A DNA stretch of 64,000 bases from DAHUYF01 sp035623985 (GTDB lineage: Bacteria; Pseudomonadota; Alphaproteobacteria; ATCC43930; CGMCC-115725). A program made the position numbers and the translations under genes. Under the pieces are notes generated by a model. It was not told where the DNA came from and searched no databases. It saw only the letters and a list, made by a program, of their open reading frames with translations. Shown piece by piece: positions 1 to 9,978 of this stretch. The stretch lies in assembly GCA_035623985.1 (NCBI GenBank), contig DASPSJ010000079.1, positions 1 through 64,000 on the forward strand, read 5' to 3'. Every line of letters begins with the position of its first letter. Position 1 is the first letter of the stretch.

Positions 1-2022
<2,022 letters not shown>

Positions 2023-2519
2023 TCGCCGCAGAAAGGGTTTCGAGGGGCTTCCAGAGCGGCGCCGCGACTGAGCATCGCGTGATCAGGGCCGGATCGAAGC
2101 TGCGCAAATCCCATGAAGCCTGCGGAAGACCGGAACGCTGGCGAAAGTCATGGACAAGAAATCAGGGCGGCGTTTCAAGACAACTTGGAACGCCGCCCTG
2201 ACGCCAGGCCCTCACGATCCGCCGGTCCCAGGTTCGAGTCTTGGGCGGCCTATTCTCTCGCATCGTTCAAGCGCGGAGACTTCGTGAGGAGGCGTGGGAC
2301 GGCAGAGCAGCCCTTCGAACGGCAGGGCTCGCCGGACCCGACGGCCGTCCTTGGCCCCAAGCGGACGCTTTGGCCCATCTTATCTCAGCACGCCGTCGGG
2401 CAAAGGGTTACGCGATCCGGGCGCACGGGCTTCCGCTAGCTTCAGGCGATCCCGGTCTCTGAGGGACGCGGACTCCGCCAATATTTTCCTCGTTCACGGT
2501 CTCACTCGCACCGTGTATC
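2023..2519. other. Intergenic region after katG with hairpin and tRNA T-arm-like sequence
   Basis: About 500 bases without a convincing gene; the short open frames here are arginine-rich and lack family resemblance. It holds a strong 18-bp hairpin (2162-2201). At 2228-2251 there is a sequence shaped like the 3' end of a tRNA: a five-pair stem around TTCGAGT followed by a possible acceptor strand. No D-arm or anticodon arm precedes it. It may be a tRNA remnant left by integration of the downstream two-gene module, but this is inference. Confidence 0.5.
2162..2201 (+). terminator. Long perfect hairpin downstream of katG
   Basis: Two 18-base arms (2162-2179 and 2184-2201) pair throughout, with one G-T wobble, around the tetraloop ACAA. 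No T-tract follows, so it is either a factor-assisted terminator and mRNA 3' stabiliser for katG or a palindromic repeat element. It lies 140 bases after the katG stop. Confidence 0.55.
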
Positions 2520-3647
2520 ATGCATGACATGATTCGCCGGCTCTACGTTCATAACTACCGCTGTCTGGGGAACTTTGAGGCCCCAATCGTCGGCCATTCA
2601 TCGGTATTGTTCATAGGAAAGAATGGCACTGGCAAGACAACGCTCGGCCTTGCACTCGAGATTCTTCAGAGAATCGCGCGCGGCACGAATCGTGTGGGCG
2701 AGCTCGTAAAGCCGAGGGACCTCCGCGAACGCGGCGTGCCCATGCGATTCGAAATCGAGGTCGAACTCAATCATAAGGTGTTCAAATACGCGATCGCTTT
2801 CGAGTATCCGGACGGCTTCCGAGAGCTGCGCGTGCTGGAGGAGATGCTCACGGTTGGCGGCAAACCCATCTACATCAGAGAGATGGCGCAAGTCCGTCTC
2901 ACCAGAGAAGCACAAGAGAAGGAGGCAAGCTTTCGCATCGATTGGCATTTGGTGGCTCTGCCGATCGTTCAGCATCGCGCTACGAACGATCCTCTATTCA
3001 TTTTCAAGCAATGGCTCGCGAGCATCCTCGTACTTCGACCGGTTCCCAGTTCAATTCGCGGCGATTCCGACCACGAGACGCTTCAACCCAACACGCAGGC
3101 GACGGACATCGGCGCCTGGTTCGCAGGTCTTTTTGCGCAAGCGCCCGCGAGTTATTCGAAGATTGAAGCTTATCTAAAGCAAGTGATGCCGGACTTTCTT
3201 GACATTCAGAATCCGCAGGTTGGAGGCGAGTCTCGAAGCATGTTCCTCCGGTTCTCGAACCAGCAGGGAACACTGACGCTTCCATTCGAGTACCTATCGG
3301 ACGGCGAAAAATGCTTCGTGATTTTCGCTATGGTGATCGCGGCAAACGACACCGTCGGGCCTTTATGCTGCTACTGGGATGACCCTGACAACCATCTCGC
3401 GCCCTCGGAAGTCGGTATGGCTGTAATGGCTCTTCGCAGGGCCTTCAAAACACACGGCCAGTTCATTGCGACATCACATGATCCTGAAGCGATCAGAAGT
3501 TTTTCCGATGAAAATACATTTGTCCTCTATCGGAACAGTCATCTTGAACCGACATTGGTGCGCTCCGTCGATCAGATTCGGTCAAGTGGTACATTTAAAG
3601 GCGATTTGATCGATGCACTGGTGCGGGGCGATGTGGATGATTCGTGA
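2520..3647 (+). CDS. ABC/OLD-like AAA family ATPase, probable defence module subunit
   Basis: ATPase of 375 residues related to the ABC-type ATPases of OLD, RecF and Rlo-like systems. The Walker A is GKNGTGKT at residues 33-40, directly after an N-terminal strand pair typical of the group. The ABC signature is the divergent LSDGEK. Walker B is the unusual CYWDDPDNHL, where most relatives have a DEPE core, and an H-loop follows in IATSHDPEAI. There is no membrane segment or nuclease domain in this protein. Its stop overlaps the start of the next gene by four bases (GTGA), so the two are almost certainly co-translated. ATG 2529 is an alternative start. Base composition is visibly less GC-rich than the flanking genes, suggesting transfer. 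Role in anti-phage defence is inferred from architecture. Confidence 0.8.
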   Translation: MHDMIRRLYVHNYRCLGNFEAPIVGHSSVLFIGKNGTGKTTLGLALEILQRIARGTNRVGELVKPRDLRERGVPMRFEIEVELNHKVFKYAIAFEYPDGFRELRVLEEMLTVGGKPIYIREMAQVRLTREAQEKEASFRIDWHLVALPIVQHRATNDPLFIFKQWLASILVLRPVPSSIRGDSDHETLQPNTQATDIGAWFAGLFAQAPASYSKIEAYLKQVMPDFLDIQNPQVGGESRSMFLRFSNQQGTLTLPFEYLSDGEKCFVIFAMVIAANDTVGPLCCYWDDPDNHLAPSEVGMAVMALRRAFKTHGQFIATSHDPEAIRSFSDENTFVLYRNSHLEPTLVRSVDQIRSSGTFKGDLIDALVRGDVDDS

Positions 3648-4126
3648 GTATGGGCGTCAACAGGCATCTGCCACATATTTACATTCTTCCGGAGGACGAC
3701 GCAAATCGTCAGCTTGCCCTCGGTTTTCTTACTGATACGTCCGCCATCCAGGTTAGGATTCTGAACGAGGCCGGCGGGTGGACCCACGTTCGGGACCTCT
3801 TTGCCTCGGTCCACGTCGATGAGATGAGAAGATTCGATGGCCGATATATGATTTTGCTGGTCGACTTCGACGGCGACGTTGACCGCTTGCGGCTCATGAA
3901 GGAAGCGGTTCCTACGGATTTAGCCGATAGGGTGTTCGTTCTTGGCACTCTGACGCAGCCGGAACATCTTAGAAAGGATCTGGGCCCCTTTGAGAACATC
4001 GGCAAATTGATCGCGGACGATTGCCGTAACGGGACCCAGACCGTCCGGACGCATGATCTGCTTCGTCATAACGACAGCGAATTCACTCGGTTGCGTCACG
4101 CTCTGCACGCGATCTTGTTTCCCTAG
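3644..4126 (+). CDS. Small TOPRIM-like partner protein of the upstream ATPase
   Basis: Protein of 160 residues starting at a GTG that overlaps the ATPase stop. It shows the layout of a minimal TOPRIM fold: a first strand ending in an acidic motif (ILPEDDANR, Glu17-Asp19) and a later hydrophobic strand ending in LLVDFDGD (Asp74, Asp76, Asp78). These would form the metal-binding Glu and DxD motifs. In OLD nucleases the ATPase and TOPRIM domains are on one chain; in PARIS and RloAB-type pairs they are split over adjacent genes, as here. I do not recognise an exact named family, so nuclease function is inferred. The C-terminal third (HDLLRHND and onward) has no motif I can name. Less GC-rich than its neighbours, like the ATPase. 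Confidence 0.72.
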   Translation: MSMGVNRHLPHIYILPEDDANRQLALGFLTDTSAIQVRILNEAGGWTHVRDLFASVHVDEMRRFDGRYMILLVDFDGDVDRLRLMKEAVPTDLADRVFVLGTLTQPEHLRKDLGPFENIGKLIADDCRNGTQTVRTHDLLRHNDSEFTRLRHALHAILFP

Positions 4127-4144
4127 GTATCTCAGCGTCCCGAA

Positions 4145-4170
4145 CATCATGGAATTCCGATTCCAGGATG
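4145..4170. terminator. Hairpin between convergent genes
   Basis: Arms CATC-A-TGGAAT and ATTCCA-G-GATG pair around the loop TCCG with a single A-G mismatch. It lies 19 bases after the TOPRIM-like gene stop, in the gap facing the convergent amidohydrolase gene, where it could terminate the accessory pair. Confidence 0.45.
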
Positions 4171-4355
4171 TCCGCATGGCACAAAGCCGCGGTGCACCCG
4201 CGCGCGGATGCTTCCGCAGTCGACCAAAGAGCGGCCATGCCGACATTCCGCCGCCGCCGCCGACCCTTGTCGGACGTCCGGCGGATCGGCGCCGAGCGAC
4301 CGATCGCGATCCGGAAACGGGCCGCCCGCGCTCGAGCGCGATCGATACCCGCCCG

Positions 4356-5822
4356 CTATTCCGCGGCGGCGCGGGCGGAGGCGCCGGCCAGCACCTCGGC
4401 GGCTTCCCTGGCCACGGCCGTGCCCTCGAAAAAGCGCGGGTTCTGCGTGCCCCAGAGCCGCACGGCATTGGCGAAGGCGAAGTCGCGGAAATCCTCCGGC
4501 GTCATCAGGCCGTCCTCGACCAGCTCATGGGCCTCGGGCACCGGCCGCAGCATGTCCGGCACGTCGAAATGCCCGATGTCGGAGCTGAAAATCGCGTTGA
4601 TGCGCGCGCCGAAGGGGTTCGCCCGGCCGAAGGCGGTCACGTTCATCCGGTCGTCGGCCTCGCAGCCGAAATAGAACGGCTTGGCATAAAGCTCGATCCA
4701 ATCCTCCTTGCGGGCGATGTCGCAGGCGGCGTAATCGTCGAGCACCGGGACGCCGCCGGTGAGCGCGTCTTCCTCGCGGCTGGGCCAGCCGTCGCGCCGC
4801 GCCAATTCGGCGGCAATGTCGTCATAGCCGTACTTCTCGACGAGGCTCCCGAGCAGCGCGCGGTCGAGCTTCTTCGGGTCCATATAGGCGAGGCCGTCGC
4901 GGCCGCGCCGCTCCCAATGCTCGACCAGGTCGGCGAAAAGCTGGCAGCCCCAGCCGACCCCGCCTTCGAGGAAGGCGAAGCGCAGATCGGGGAAGCGCCG
5001 CGTCACGCCGCCGAGGAACAGCGCCTTGGCGACGGCGTGCCCGGCGGCGGCGAAGTGCCCGATGTGGTTGAAGGTGAAGTTGCTGGGCGAATTGCGCAGG
5101 CCGAAGCCGCGGCCGACGCTGTGAAAGGTCGGAGCGATGTCGAGCGCGCGGCATCTTTGCCAGACGGCGTCGTAGTCGTAGGCGCTGTCGATGCCGAGGT
5201 GATCGAAGGCCACGGCAAAGCGCGCGAGCGCGGGATCGGCGCCCGCGGCCGCCGGCACCGGGCGCGCGATGTTGCAGGCGAACATGCCGACCTTGGCGCC
5301 AAGCTCTTTCGTCGCGTAATCGAGCTCGGCGATCGCCTCGTCGGGCGTATGCATCGGGATGACGGCCGCCGGGGTCAGCCGGTCGCCAAGTTTTGCGAAA
5401 TAGTCGGCGGTGACGATGTTGAAGCCGCGGATGACGGCGCGGCGTGTCGCGTCATCGGCGATGCGCGGGATGCCGAGGCCGGCGGTCGGATAGATGACGG
5501 CGAAATCGACGCCGATCTCGTCGAGCCGGTCGTACAGCATGCGCGGCATCATCGCCGTGGCGCGGTCGCGGGTGTTGGTGGTCTGGCGCACCCAATTGCC
5601 TTCCATGGCGACGGCGCGCCGCTTGCGCTCGGCGAGCGACAGGGAAAGCGCGTCGGGGATCCGCCGCTGGCTGGCGAGGAAGCCGTCCGCCGCCTTGTCG
5701 CCGGCGGCCTTGCGCATTCTCTCGGCGAAGACCGGCGTGTACTCGATCCAGTGGCCGTCGGCGTCGATGATGGGATGCGTAAGACCGGCGCGAATTTCCG
5801 CGGCCGTGCGATGAGGGCTCAT
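4356..5822 (-). CDS. Amidohydrolase family metalloenzyme (ACMSD-like)
   Basis: Protein of 488 residues of the amidohydrolase-2 superfamily, a TIM-barrel group that includes ACMS decarboxylase and related metal-dependent decarboxylases and hydrolases. The N-terminal metal motif is HPIIDADGHW near residue 20. Other conserved pieces are FHSVGRG, FNHIGHFAAAGH, a FAFLEGGVGW loop in the second half and FSSDIGHFDVPD near the C terminus, which carries the barrel-end Asp. ATG 5822 is chosen because GGAGG lies about eight bases upstream and the DADGH motif sits at the expected distance; longer versions add only low-complexity residues. It stands alone between two other transcription units, so the substrate cannot be inferred. 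Confidence 0.85.
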   Translation of the reverse strand: MSPHRTAAEIRAGLTHPIIDADGHWIEYTPVFAERMRKAAGDKAADGFLASQRRIPDALSLSLAERKRRAVAMEGNWVRQTTNTRDRATAMMPRMLYDRLDEIGVDFAVIYPTAGLGIPRIADDATRRAVIRGFNIVTADYFAKLGDRLTPAAVIPMHTPDEAIAELDYATKELGAKVGMFACNIARPVPAAAGADPALARFAVAFDHLGIDSAYDYDAVWQRCRALDIAPTFHSVGRGFGLRNSPSNFTFNHIGHFAAAGHAVAKALFLGGVTRRFPDLRFAFLEGGVGWGCQLFADLVEHWERRGRDGLAYMDPKKLDRALLGSLVEKYGYDDIAAELARRDGWPSREEDALTGGVPVLDDYAACDIARKEDWIELYAKPFYFGCEADDRMNVTAFGRANPFGARINAIFSSDIGHFDVPDMLRPVPEAHELVEDGLMTPEDFRDFAFANAVRLWGTQNPRFFEGTAVAREAAEVLAGASARAAAE

Positions 5823-6290
5823 GCTCGCCTCCAGGCTCGCCGCGCGAGGTGCCGGCGGGCATCGCACGCGGCCGAGTTGCGCTTTTCCTCCCTCCGCCGC
5901 GGCAGGCTCGGACGCCGCGACGGACCTTATCCGCCCTACGGTAACTTTCCCGGCCGGCGCGCGCAACGAATCCGGTCGAACGCCTTTCGGCCGAGGGTCA
6001 AAACCCGTAAAGCCTGGCCACCACACCGCCTTCGGTCACAGTCCGGACGTCGGCCGACCTGAGCGGTTCGTCAGAGATTGACCGGCCATTCAAGCGCATC
6101 CACTGGACAGTCCGTTCAGACCTGGCCGATGATAATGGCGCGTCAAGAAGCGAGGACCACCGTGGACCGTAACCGATACGGCCGCGCGCCGTGCCGGATG
6201 CCAGCGCCGTCATCGCCGGCCGCGTAGCTCAAGATCATGCGCGTCATAGGCCGAAAGCGCAATCGCCGTGCCTTGCCGAGGAACATCGAT
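5823..6290. other. Divergent intergenic region
   Basis: About 470 bases between the divergent amidohydrolase and cytochrome peroxidase genes. It should carry both promoters. No convincing -35/-10 pair, operator repeat or small gene was found. Confidence 0.5.
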
Positions 6291-7844
6291 ATGCCGGCAG
6301 GATCGCGAGAAGCGGCGAAGATGGAGGCTCCGGGACAGGTGGCCGGTGAAATCTTCGACGGCGCGCGCAAGCCGGGGCGGGCGGCGGCATCGGCCGGCAT
6401 CGTGCTTCTGTTCAGCGTCGTGGCGGGGGGTGCGACCGCCCTCTGCACGGGAGGCTCCGATCCTGCCGACCCATCGGTTTATCCGGCGCTGCCGCGCGGG
6501 GCCGCCGACGAGATTGCAGCAGTCGAAGAAGAGATCGATCGAACCGAGGCCGCCGCGCTGGCCTTGGCCGGCGATCGCGGGCTGGACTCCTATCAGAAGA
6601 TCAATTTGCTCGGCAAATTGCTGCTGTTCGACAAGACCCTGTCGGTCAACCGGAATGAAGCTTGTGCCTTTTGTCATATGCCGGAAACCGGATGGACCGG
6701 TCCCGCCGCGGCGTTGAACGCGAGGACGGCCGCCTACCCGGGATCAGTGCGCACGCGTTTCCAGCAACGCAAGCCGCAAAGCTACGGCTATGCCACCCTG
6801 GCGCCGAGCCTCTATTACGACCGGAACAAGCAGGATCTGGTCGGCGGCAATTTCTGGGATATGCGCGCCACGGGCATTCGCCTGGGCAATCCCGCATCCG
6901 AGCAGGCTCAGGGACCGCTGGTCAATCCGGGCGAGATGGCGTTGCCCGATCCGGCCTGCGCGGTCGAGCGAGTCTCATCGAGCCCCTATCGGCCATTATT
7001 CGAGGCCGTCTGGGGCGCCGCCACCCTCGACATCCGGTGGCAACGGGATGTCGAGGAGATTTGCAGCCGCCCGGGCCCGCCGAGCGCGAACGATCCTTTC
7101 CCGGTCCATCTTTCGGCGGCCGATCGCGAGCGGGCAAACGCGGCCTACGACCGGATCGGCATCGCGATGAGAGCCTTTGAGGCATCACCCGAGGTCAACG
7201 CTTTCAGCGCGAAATTCGATGCCGTTCGCGCCGGCCGCGCGAAGCTCTCGGCGTTCGAGCGGCGCGGCTACGCGCTGTTCCGCGGCAAGGCGCGCTGCAA
7301 CGAATGCCACCGCGATTCCGGAGAATCGCCGCTGTTCACCGATTTCACCGCGGATAATATCGGTGTCCCGCGCAATCCGGACCTGCCGTTCTATATCGAG
7401 AGCCAGCCCGATGCGGGCGGCTATGCGGCCAACCCGCTGGGGGTTCGTTATGTCGATGACGGCGTGGGCGCCTTCCTGGCGGGCCGGGACAACCCGAACG
7501 GCAAATGGGCCGAACTGGCGGACTCATACCGCGGCAAATTCCAGGTCTCGTCGCTGCGCAACGTCGATAAACGGCCGCGTCCGGATTTCATCAAGGCCTA
7601 CGCGCATAACGGTTATTTCAAGAGCCTGAAGGAGGTGGTGCATTTCTACAACACGCGGGACGTCCTGCCGCGGTGCAAGCCGGGCGATCCCGACGAGAAG
7701 GTGACATGCTGGCCGCCCCCCGAACAGCCGGCAAATATCAACAAGACGCAGATGGGTCATCTCGGCCTGAGCGGCGCCGACGAAGATGCCATTGTCGCCT
7801 TTCTCAAGACGCTGACCGATGGTTACGAGCCGCCAGCGCATTAG
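6291..7844 (+). CDS. Di-haem cytochrome c peroxidase / MauG-like protein
   Basis: Exported or membrane-anchored protein of about 517 residues with two c-type haem sites: CAFCH near residue 125 and CNECH near residue 335. This is the arrangement of the CcpA/MauG family, which reduces peroxide or carries out haem-based oxidation in the periplasm. The N terminus holds one hydrophobic segment (IVLLFSVVAGGATAL) acting as signal or anchor. The C-terminal SSLRNVDKRPRPDF and YFKSLKEVVHFYNTRD stretches are family hallmarks. ATG 6291 is preferred because GAGGA lies seven bases upstream; a start at 6237 is possible. At over 500 residues it is longer than classical CcpA (about 340), like the larger MauG-like oxidases. 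It is monocistronic and followed by a strong hairpin. Confidence 0.88.
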   Translation: MPAGSREAAKMEAPGQVAGEIFDGARKPGRAAASAGIVLLFSVVAGGATALCTGGSDPADPSVYPALPRGAADEIAAVEEEIDRTEAAALALAGDRGLDSYQKINLLGKLLLFDKTLSVNRNEACAFCHMPETGWTGPAAALNARTAAYPGSVRTRFQQRKPQSYGYATLAPSLYYDRNKQDLVGGNFWDMRATGIRLGNPASEQAQGPLVNPGEMALPDPACAVERVSSSPYRPLFEAVWGAATLDIRWQRDVEEICSRPGPPSANDPFPVHLSAADRERANAAYDRIGIAMRAFEASPEVNAFSAKFDAVRAGRAKLSAFERRGYALFRGKARCNECHRDSGESPLFTDFTADNIGVPRNPDLPFYIESQPDAGGYAANPLGVRYVDDGVGAFLAGRDNPNGKWAELADSYRGKFQVSSLRNVDKRPRPDFIKAYAHNGYFKSLKEVVHFYNTRDVLPRCKPGDPDEKVTCWPPPEQPANINKTQMGHLGLSGADEDAIVAFLKTLTDGYEPPAH

Positions 7845-7876
7845 GCGGCGTCGGTCGGTCCATGTCTGAGCTTGTC

Positions 7877-7947
7877 AAGGCTTCTCGGATGCCTGCTGCG
7901 GCAGGGACGGTGCCGCACGCTCGGGCGGCAGGCGTCCGAGAAGCCTT
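7877..7947. repeat. Nested inverted repeat (20-bp outer, 7-bp inner stem)
   Basis: The outer arms 7877-7896 and 7928-7947 are 20 bases each and complementary except for one position (a wobble). Between them is a second perfect hairpin, TGCGGCA (7897-7903) with TGCCGCA (7911-7917). The structure begins 32 bases after the cytochrome peroxidase stop. It may act as a terminator, but the size and nesting also fit a small palindromic mobile element. Confidence 0.6.
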
Positions 7948-8221
7948 AACAGAAGCGGTCATCCGCCGATGTTGGCCGAGTGGCTGAAGCCGACCCAAGT
8001 CAGCCGCAGGTCGACCCATCAGGCACTCCCAGAAGCGGACGGTCACCACCGCCGAGCACCGGCGGCTGTGCGCCCATTGCGGTCGATCTGGCGACTACGG
8101 TCGCTCCTCCAAAGCGGACGCTTCATCCACAAGGTTCGCTGGGCGCTCTGGGTCGCAAGGCTAGCACCGCACCGAAAATCAAGAATTGTGCACGAAACCT
8201 AAGCCTCTGATCCGATTGGGC

Positions 8222-8246
8222 ATTTCTGATGCAGATTTCTGATGCA
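8222..8246. repeat. Tandem 12-base direct repeat
   Basis: ATTTCTGATGCA occurs at 8222-8233 and again at 8235-8246, separated by one base. It lies just beyond the 3' end of the HEPN-like gene. Function unknown; possibly a duplication left by insertion or replication slippage. Confidence 0.7.
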
Positions 8247-8261
8247 TAATGGCATCGTGCT

Positions 8262-9035
8262 TTACGGCTCGGCTTGCCGTTGCTGCAATGCTTTATGCAA
8301 CGCCATCATTGCCGGGATGGCAGCATTCAGCCTCTCTCGTCCCTCCTTGAACGAAGCCAGAGCATCGGAAAATGATGAGGCATTCGCTTCCCTTGCGATG
8401 CTAAAAAGGTTGAAGCCCGCGCTAGTCGACACCCTCATATCGCCGGGGAGCTTCGCCCGGCGCTTACTGAGTTCCTTCATCACTACGGTTTGGATACTAT
8501 CTCCGTATTTCGCGCGGATCGTGCCGAAAACGCTATATATGGCCTCGTACACTTCGGAGCAGAACTTACACGCTTCCTCGACCGTAGGTATGGCCCCTTT
8601 ATGGATCACTGCATTTCTGAAAGTCGCGATACTTAGCTTGGGTTTATAGGCGCTGCCGAGCTCCAGAGCGTGCAAAAGCAGGAACGCCCCAAGTTGACGC
8701 TCTGACTGCCGGGCCATCTCCGAAAACATTCCGTCAAATAGGTCATCCTGCATGTTGCGCCCGACGAACGCAACTCGCAGCCCAAACTCGTATAACCTTT
8801 CGAGTGCGGCTGCGAAGCTCGCGCATGCTTCCAATGTAAACCCTTCCAGAAGGGCTGTTGCACCGGAATCCAACAGCATCTCAAATTTTTGGCTTTGCAT
8901 CATCAGCGCGGTCTTGTGGCCTGCCGAGCACTCGATGCGTGCGATCCCATCGTCAAAATAATCTGCGATGAATGGTTCGAGAGATGGCCGCCCAAGATCG
9001 ATTTGGCATTGCATGCACATCGCAAAGGTCTTCAT
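8262..9035 (-). CDS. Zinc-ribbon protein with HEPN-like RNase motif
   Basis: Hypothetical protein of 257 residues. The N terminus has a likely zinc site, CMQC at residues 7-10 and CSAGH at 36-40. The rest is strongly helical. FRNAVIH at residues 139-145 fits the HEPN signature of an Arg followed by a polar residue and a His four positions later (Arg140, Asn141, His145), the catalytic centre of HEPN ribonucleases used in toxins and abortive infection systems. The helical stretch LLEGFTLEACASFAAALER precedes it, as in whole-protein HEPN folds. A purine-rich GGAAGGGA upstream supports the ATG at 9035. No partner antitoxin is adjacent; the nearest gene upstream is the broken HNH gene. Function is inferred from the motif only. 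GC content is lower than in the surrounding core genes. Confidence 0.68.
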   Translation of the reverse strand: MKTFAMCMQCQIDLGRPSLEPFIADYFDDGIARIECSAGHKTALMMQSQKFEMLLDSGATALLEGFTLEACASFAAALERLYEFGLRVAFVGRNMQDDLFDGMFSEMARQSERQLGAFLLLHALELGSAYKPKLSIATFRNAVIHKGAIPTVEEACKFCSEVYEAIYSVFGTIRAKYGDSIQTVVMKELSKRRAKLPGDMRVSTSAGFNLFSIAREANASSFSDALASFKEGRERLNAAIPAMMALHKALQQRQAEP

Positions 9036-9162
9036 GTCACATGACGTCCCTTCCGTTGGCTCATCTTAGTGGCCGGATCGGCAGATGGGCGTCAACCGCC
9101 CCCTAGACCACCGCTCGATCAGCACGTGACAGTCCAGTTTATCGCTCGCCCATGTTTTCAAT

Positions 9163-9498
9163 TCACGTCTCCAATTTTCGTCGGGCGGCCCGAATCAGAG
9201 TATCGTAGTTGGCGCAAACCCGCTTGGCGGTGGTATCAAACCGCGCAGCCATTTTGTTGTAGTGCGCGGGCTTGGTATCCAGCCACTCAATGGGAATACG
9301 ATACCATCCGCTCTGCCCCGGCACTGGCCTTGTTACCGTCCCGATAAGCCTATCGAGCCTGTTAAGCCTGTCGATCATTGCATTCCGGTGGGTTTCAAGT
9401 TCGGAATCTACAAACTCGAACTCCGGTCCGTGGCGTTCTTTGAGAAACTCGGTGATCGGATCGAACCAAGCAAGAGGAAAGGATGTTCCGTTAAACGA
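9163..9498 (-). pseudogene. C-terminal part of HNH protein beyond an in-frame amber codon
   Basis: Immediately after the TAG that ends the HNH gene (9499-9501), the same frame stays open for 111 further codons down to a TGA. The sequence looks truly coding: FPLAWFDPITEFLKERHG, FVDSELETHRNAMIDRL, GWYRIPIEWLD and RVCANYDTLIRAARRKLE are soluble and helix-forming, with no start codon near the beginning (the first ATG is 40 codons in, at 9378). The simplest reading is a nonsense mutation that split a gene of about 272 codons. Stop-codon readthrough is the alternative. Confidence 0.6.
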
Positions 9499-9900
9499 CT
9501 AGCTTCGGAGACGGCCAATCGTTTCTGACAGCCTTTGTGAGACGTCCTTCAGCGTGTTCCGATCGGCATTTCGCCCCTCCGTCCGGATAGCTGTGGTGGC
9601 GAGATGCTGCGACGCCTGTATCGCTACGTAGAGATCGTCGCGAGCTTTCTTAACCTCGGCGATGGTATAGTTTTTGTGCTGGCTTGTGCGGGAATCGTAT
9701 TCGCTGTGATGCTCTAGGCAGAGCCACGCCAGATTGCCTTCACCATAATTGGCCGGATTTTGATCGAGATGGGCGATCTGTCCCCGTTTCTCGGTTAGGT
9801 CGCCTTTTATCTTGTAGCAAAGTGCGCAGCGTCGTCGGCTACTATCCAAGACAAGTAGCTCGGTCTGGGATGGAATCGACCTGCGCTCCAATTTTGCCAT
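9499..9900 (-). CDS. HNH-type nuclease domain protein, truncated by amber codon
   Basis: The 133-residue product starts at MAKLERRSIP, the point where the conserved part begins; an in-frame ATG at 9978 would add 26 unremarkable residues. It carries a zinc-HNH layout: a first CxxC (CALC), IAHLDQNPANY with the general-base type His, and LAWLCLEHHSEYD with a Cys and paired His. KNYTIAEVKKARDDLY follows as a C-terminal helix. Proteins of this kind occur as stand-alone nucleases in accessory and defence regions. The reading frame ends in TAG but coding-like sequence continues in frame, so the gene is probably disrupted. No clear ribosome binding site precedes either start. Confidence 0.7.
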   Translation of the reverse strand: MAKLERRSIPSQTELLVLDSSRRRCALCYKIKGDLTEKRGQIAHLDQNPANYGEGNLAWLCLEHHSEYDSRTSQHKNYTIAEVKKARDDLYVAIQASQHLATTAIRTEGRNADRNTLKDVSQRLSETIGRLRS

Positions 9901-9978
9901 CTGTTCTGAATACCGTCGGCTGTGGCCACTTTCCAGCAGCACGTTCTGCCCTGGCCCGACATTTATTCTTGATAACAT

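Larger units (their letters stand above)
7845..8261. other. Intergenic region with nested palindrome and short repeats
   Basis: About 415 bases without a credible gene. It contains the nested hairpin at 7877-7947, several copies of the word AAGCGG followed by AC or TC (near 7953, 8033 and 8113) and a 12-base tandem repeat at 8222-8246. It looks like decayed, repeat-derived DNA at the edge of the accessory stretch that follows. Confidence 0.5.

Noticed and set aside
4053..6062. Very long open frame on the plus strand opposite the amidohydrolase gene
   Set aside because: It is the antisense shadow of the amidohydrolase: composition is low complexity and no family motif appears, which is common in high-GC DNA.
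7976..8015. D-arm-like sequence GGCCGAGTGGCTGAAG suggesting a tRNA-Ser or tRNA-Leu gene
   Set aside because: No anticodon arm, T-arm or matching acceptor strands follow within 100 bases.
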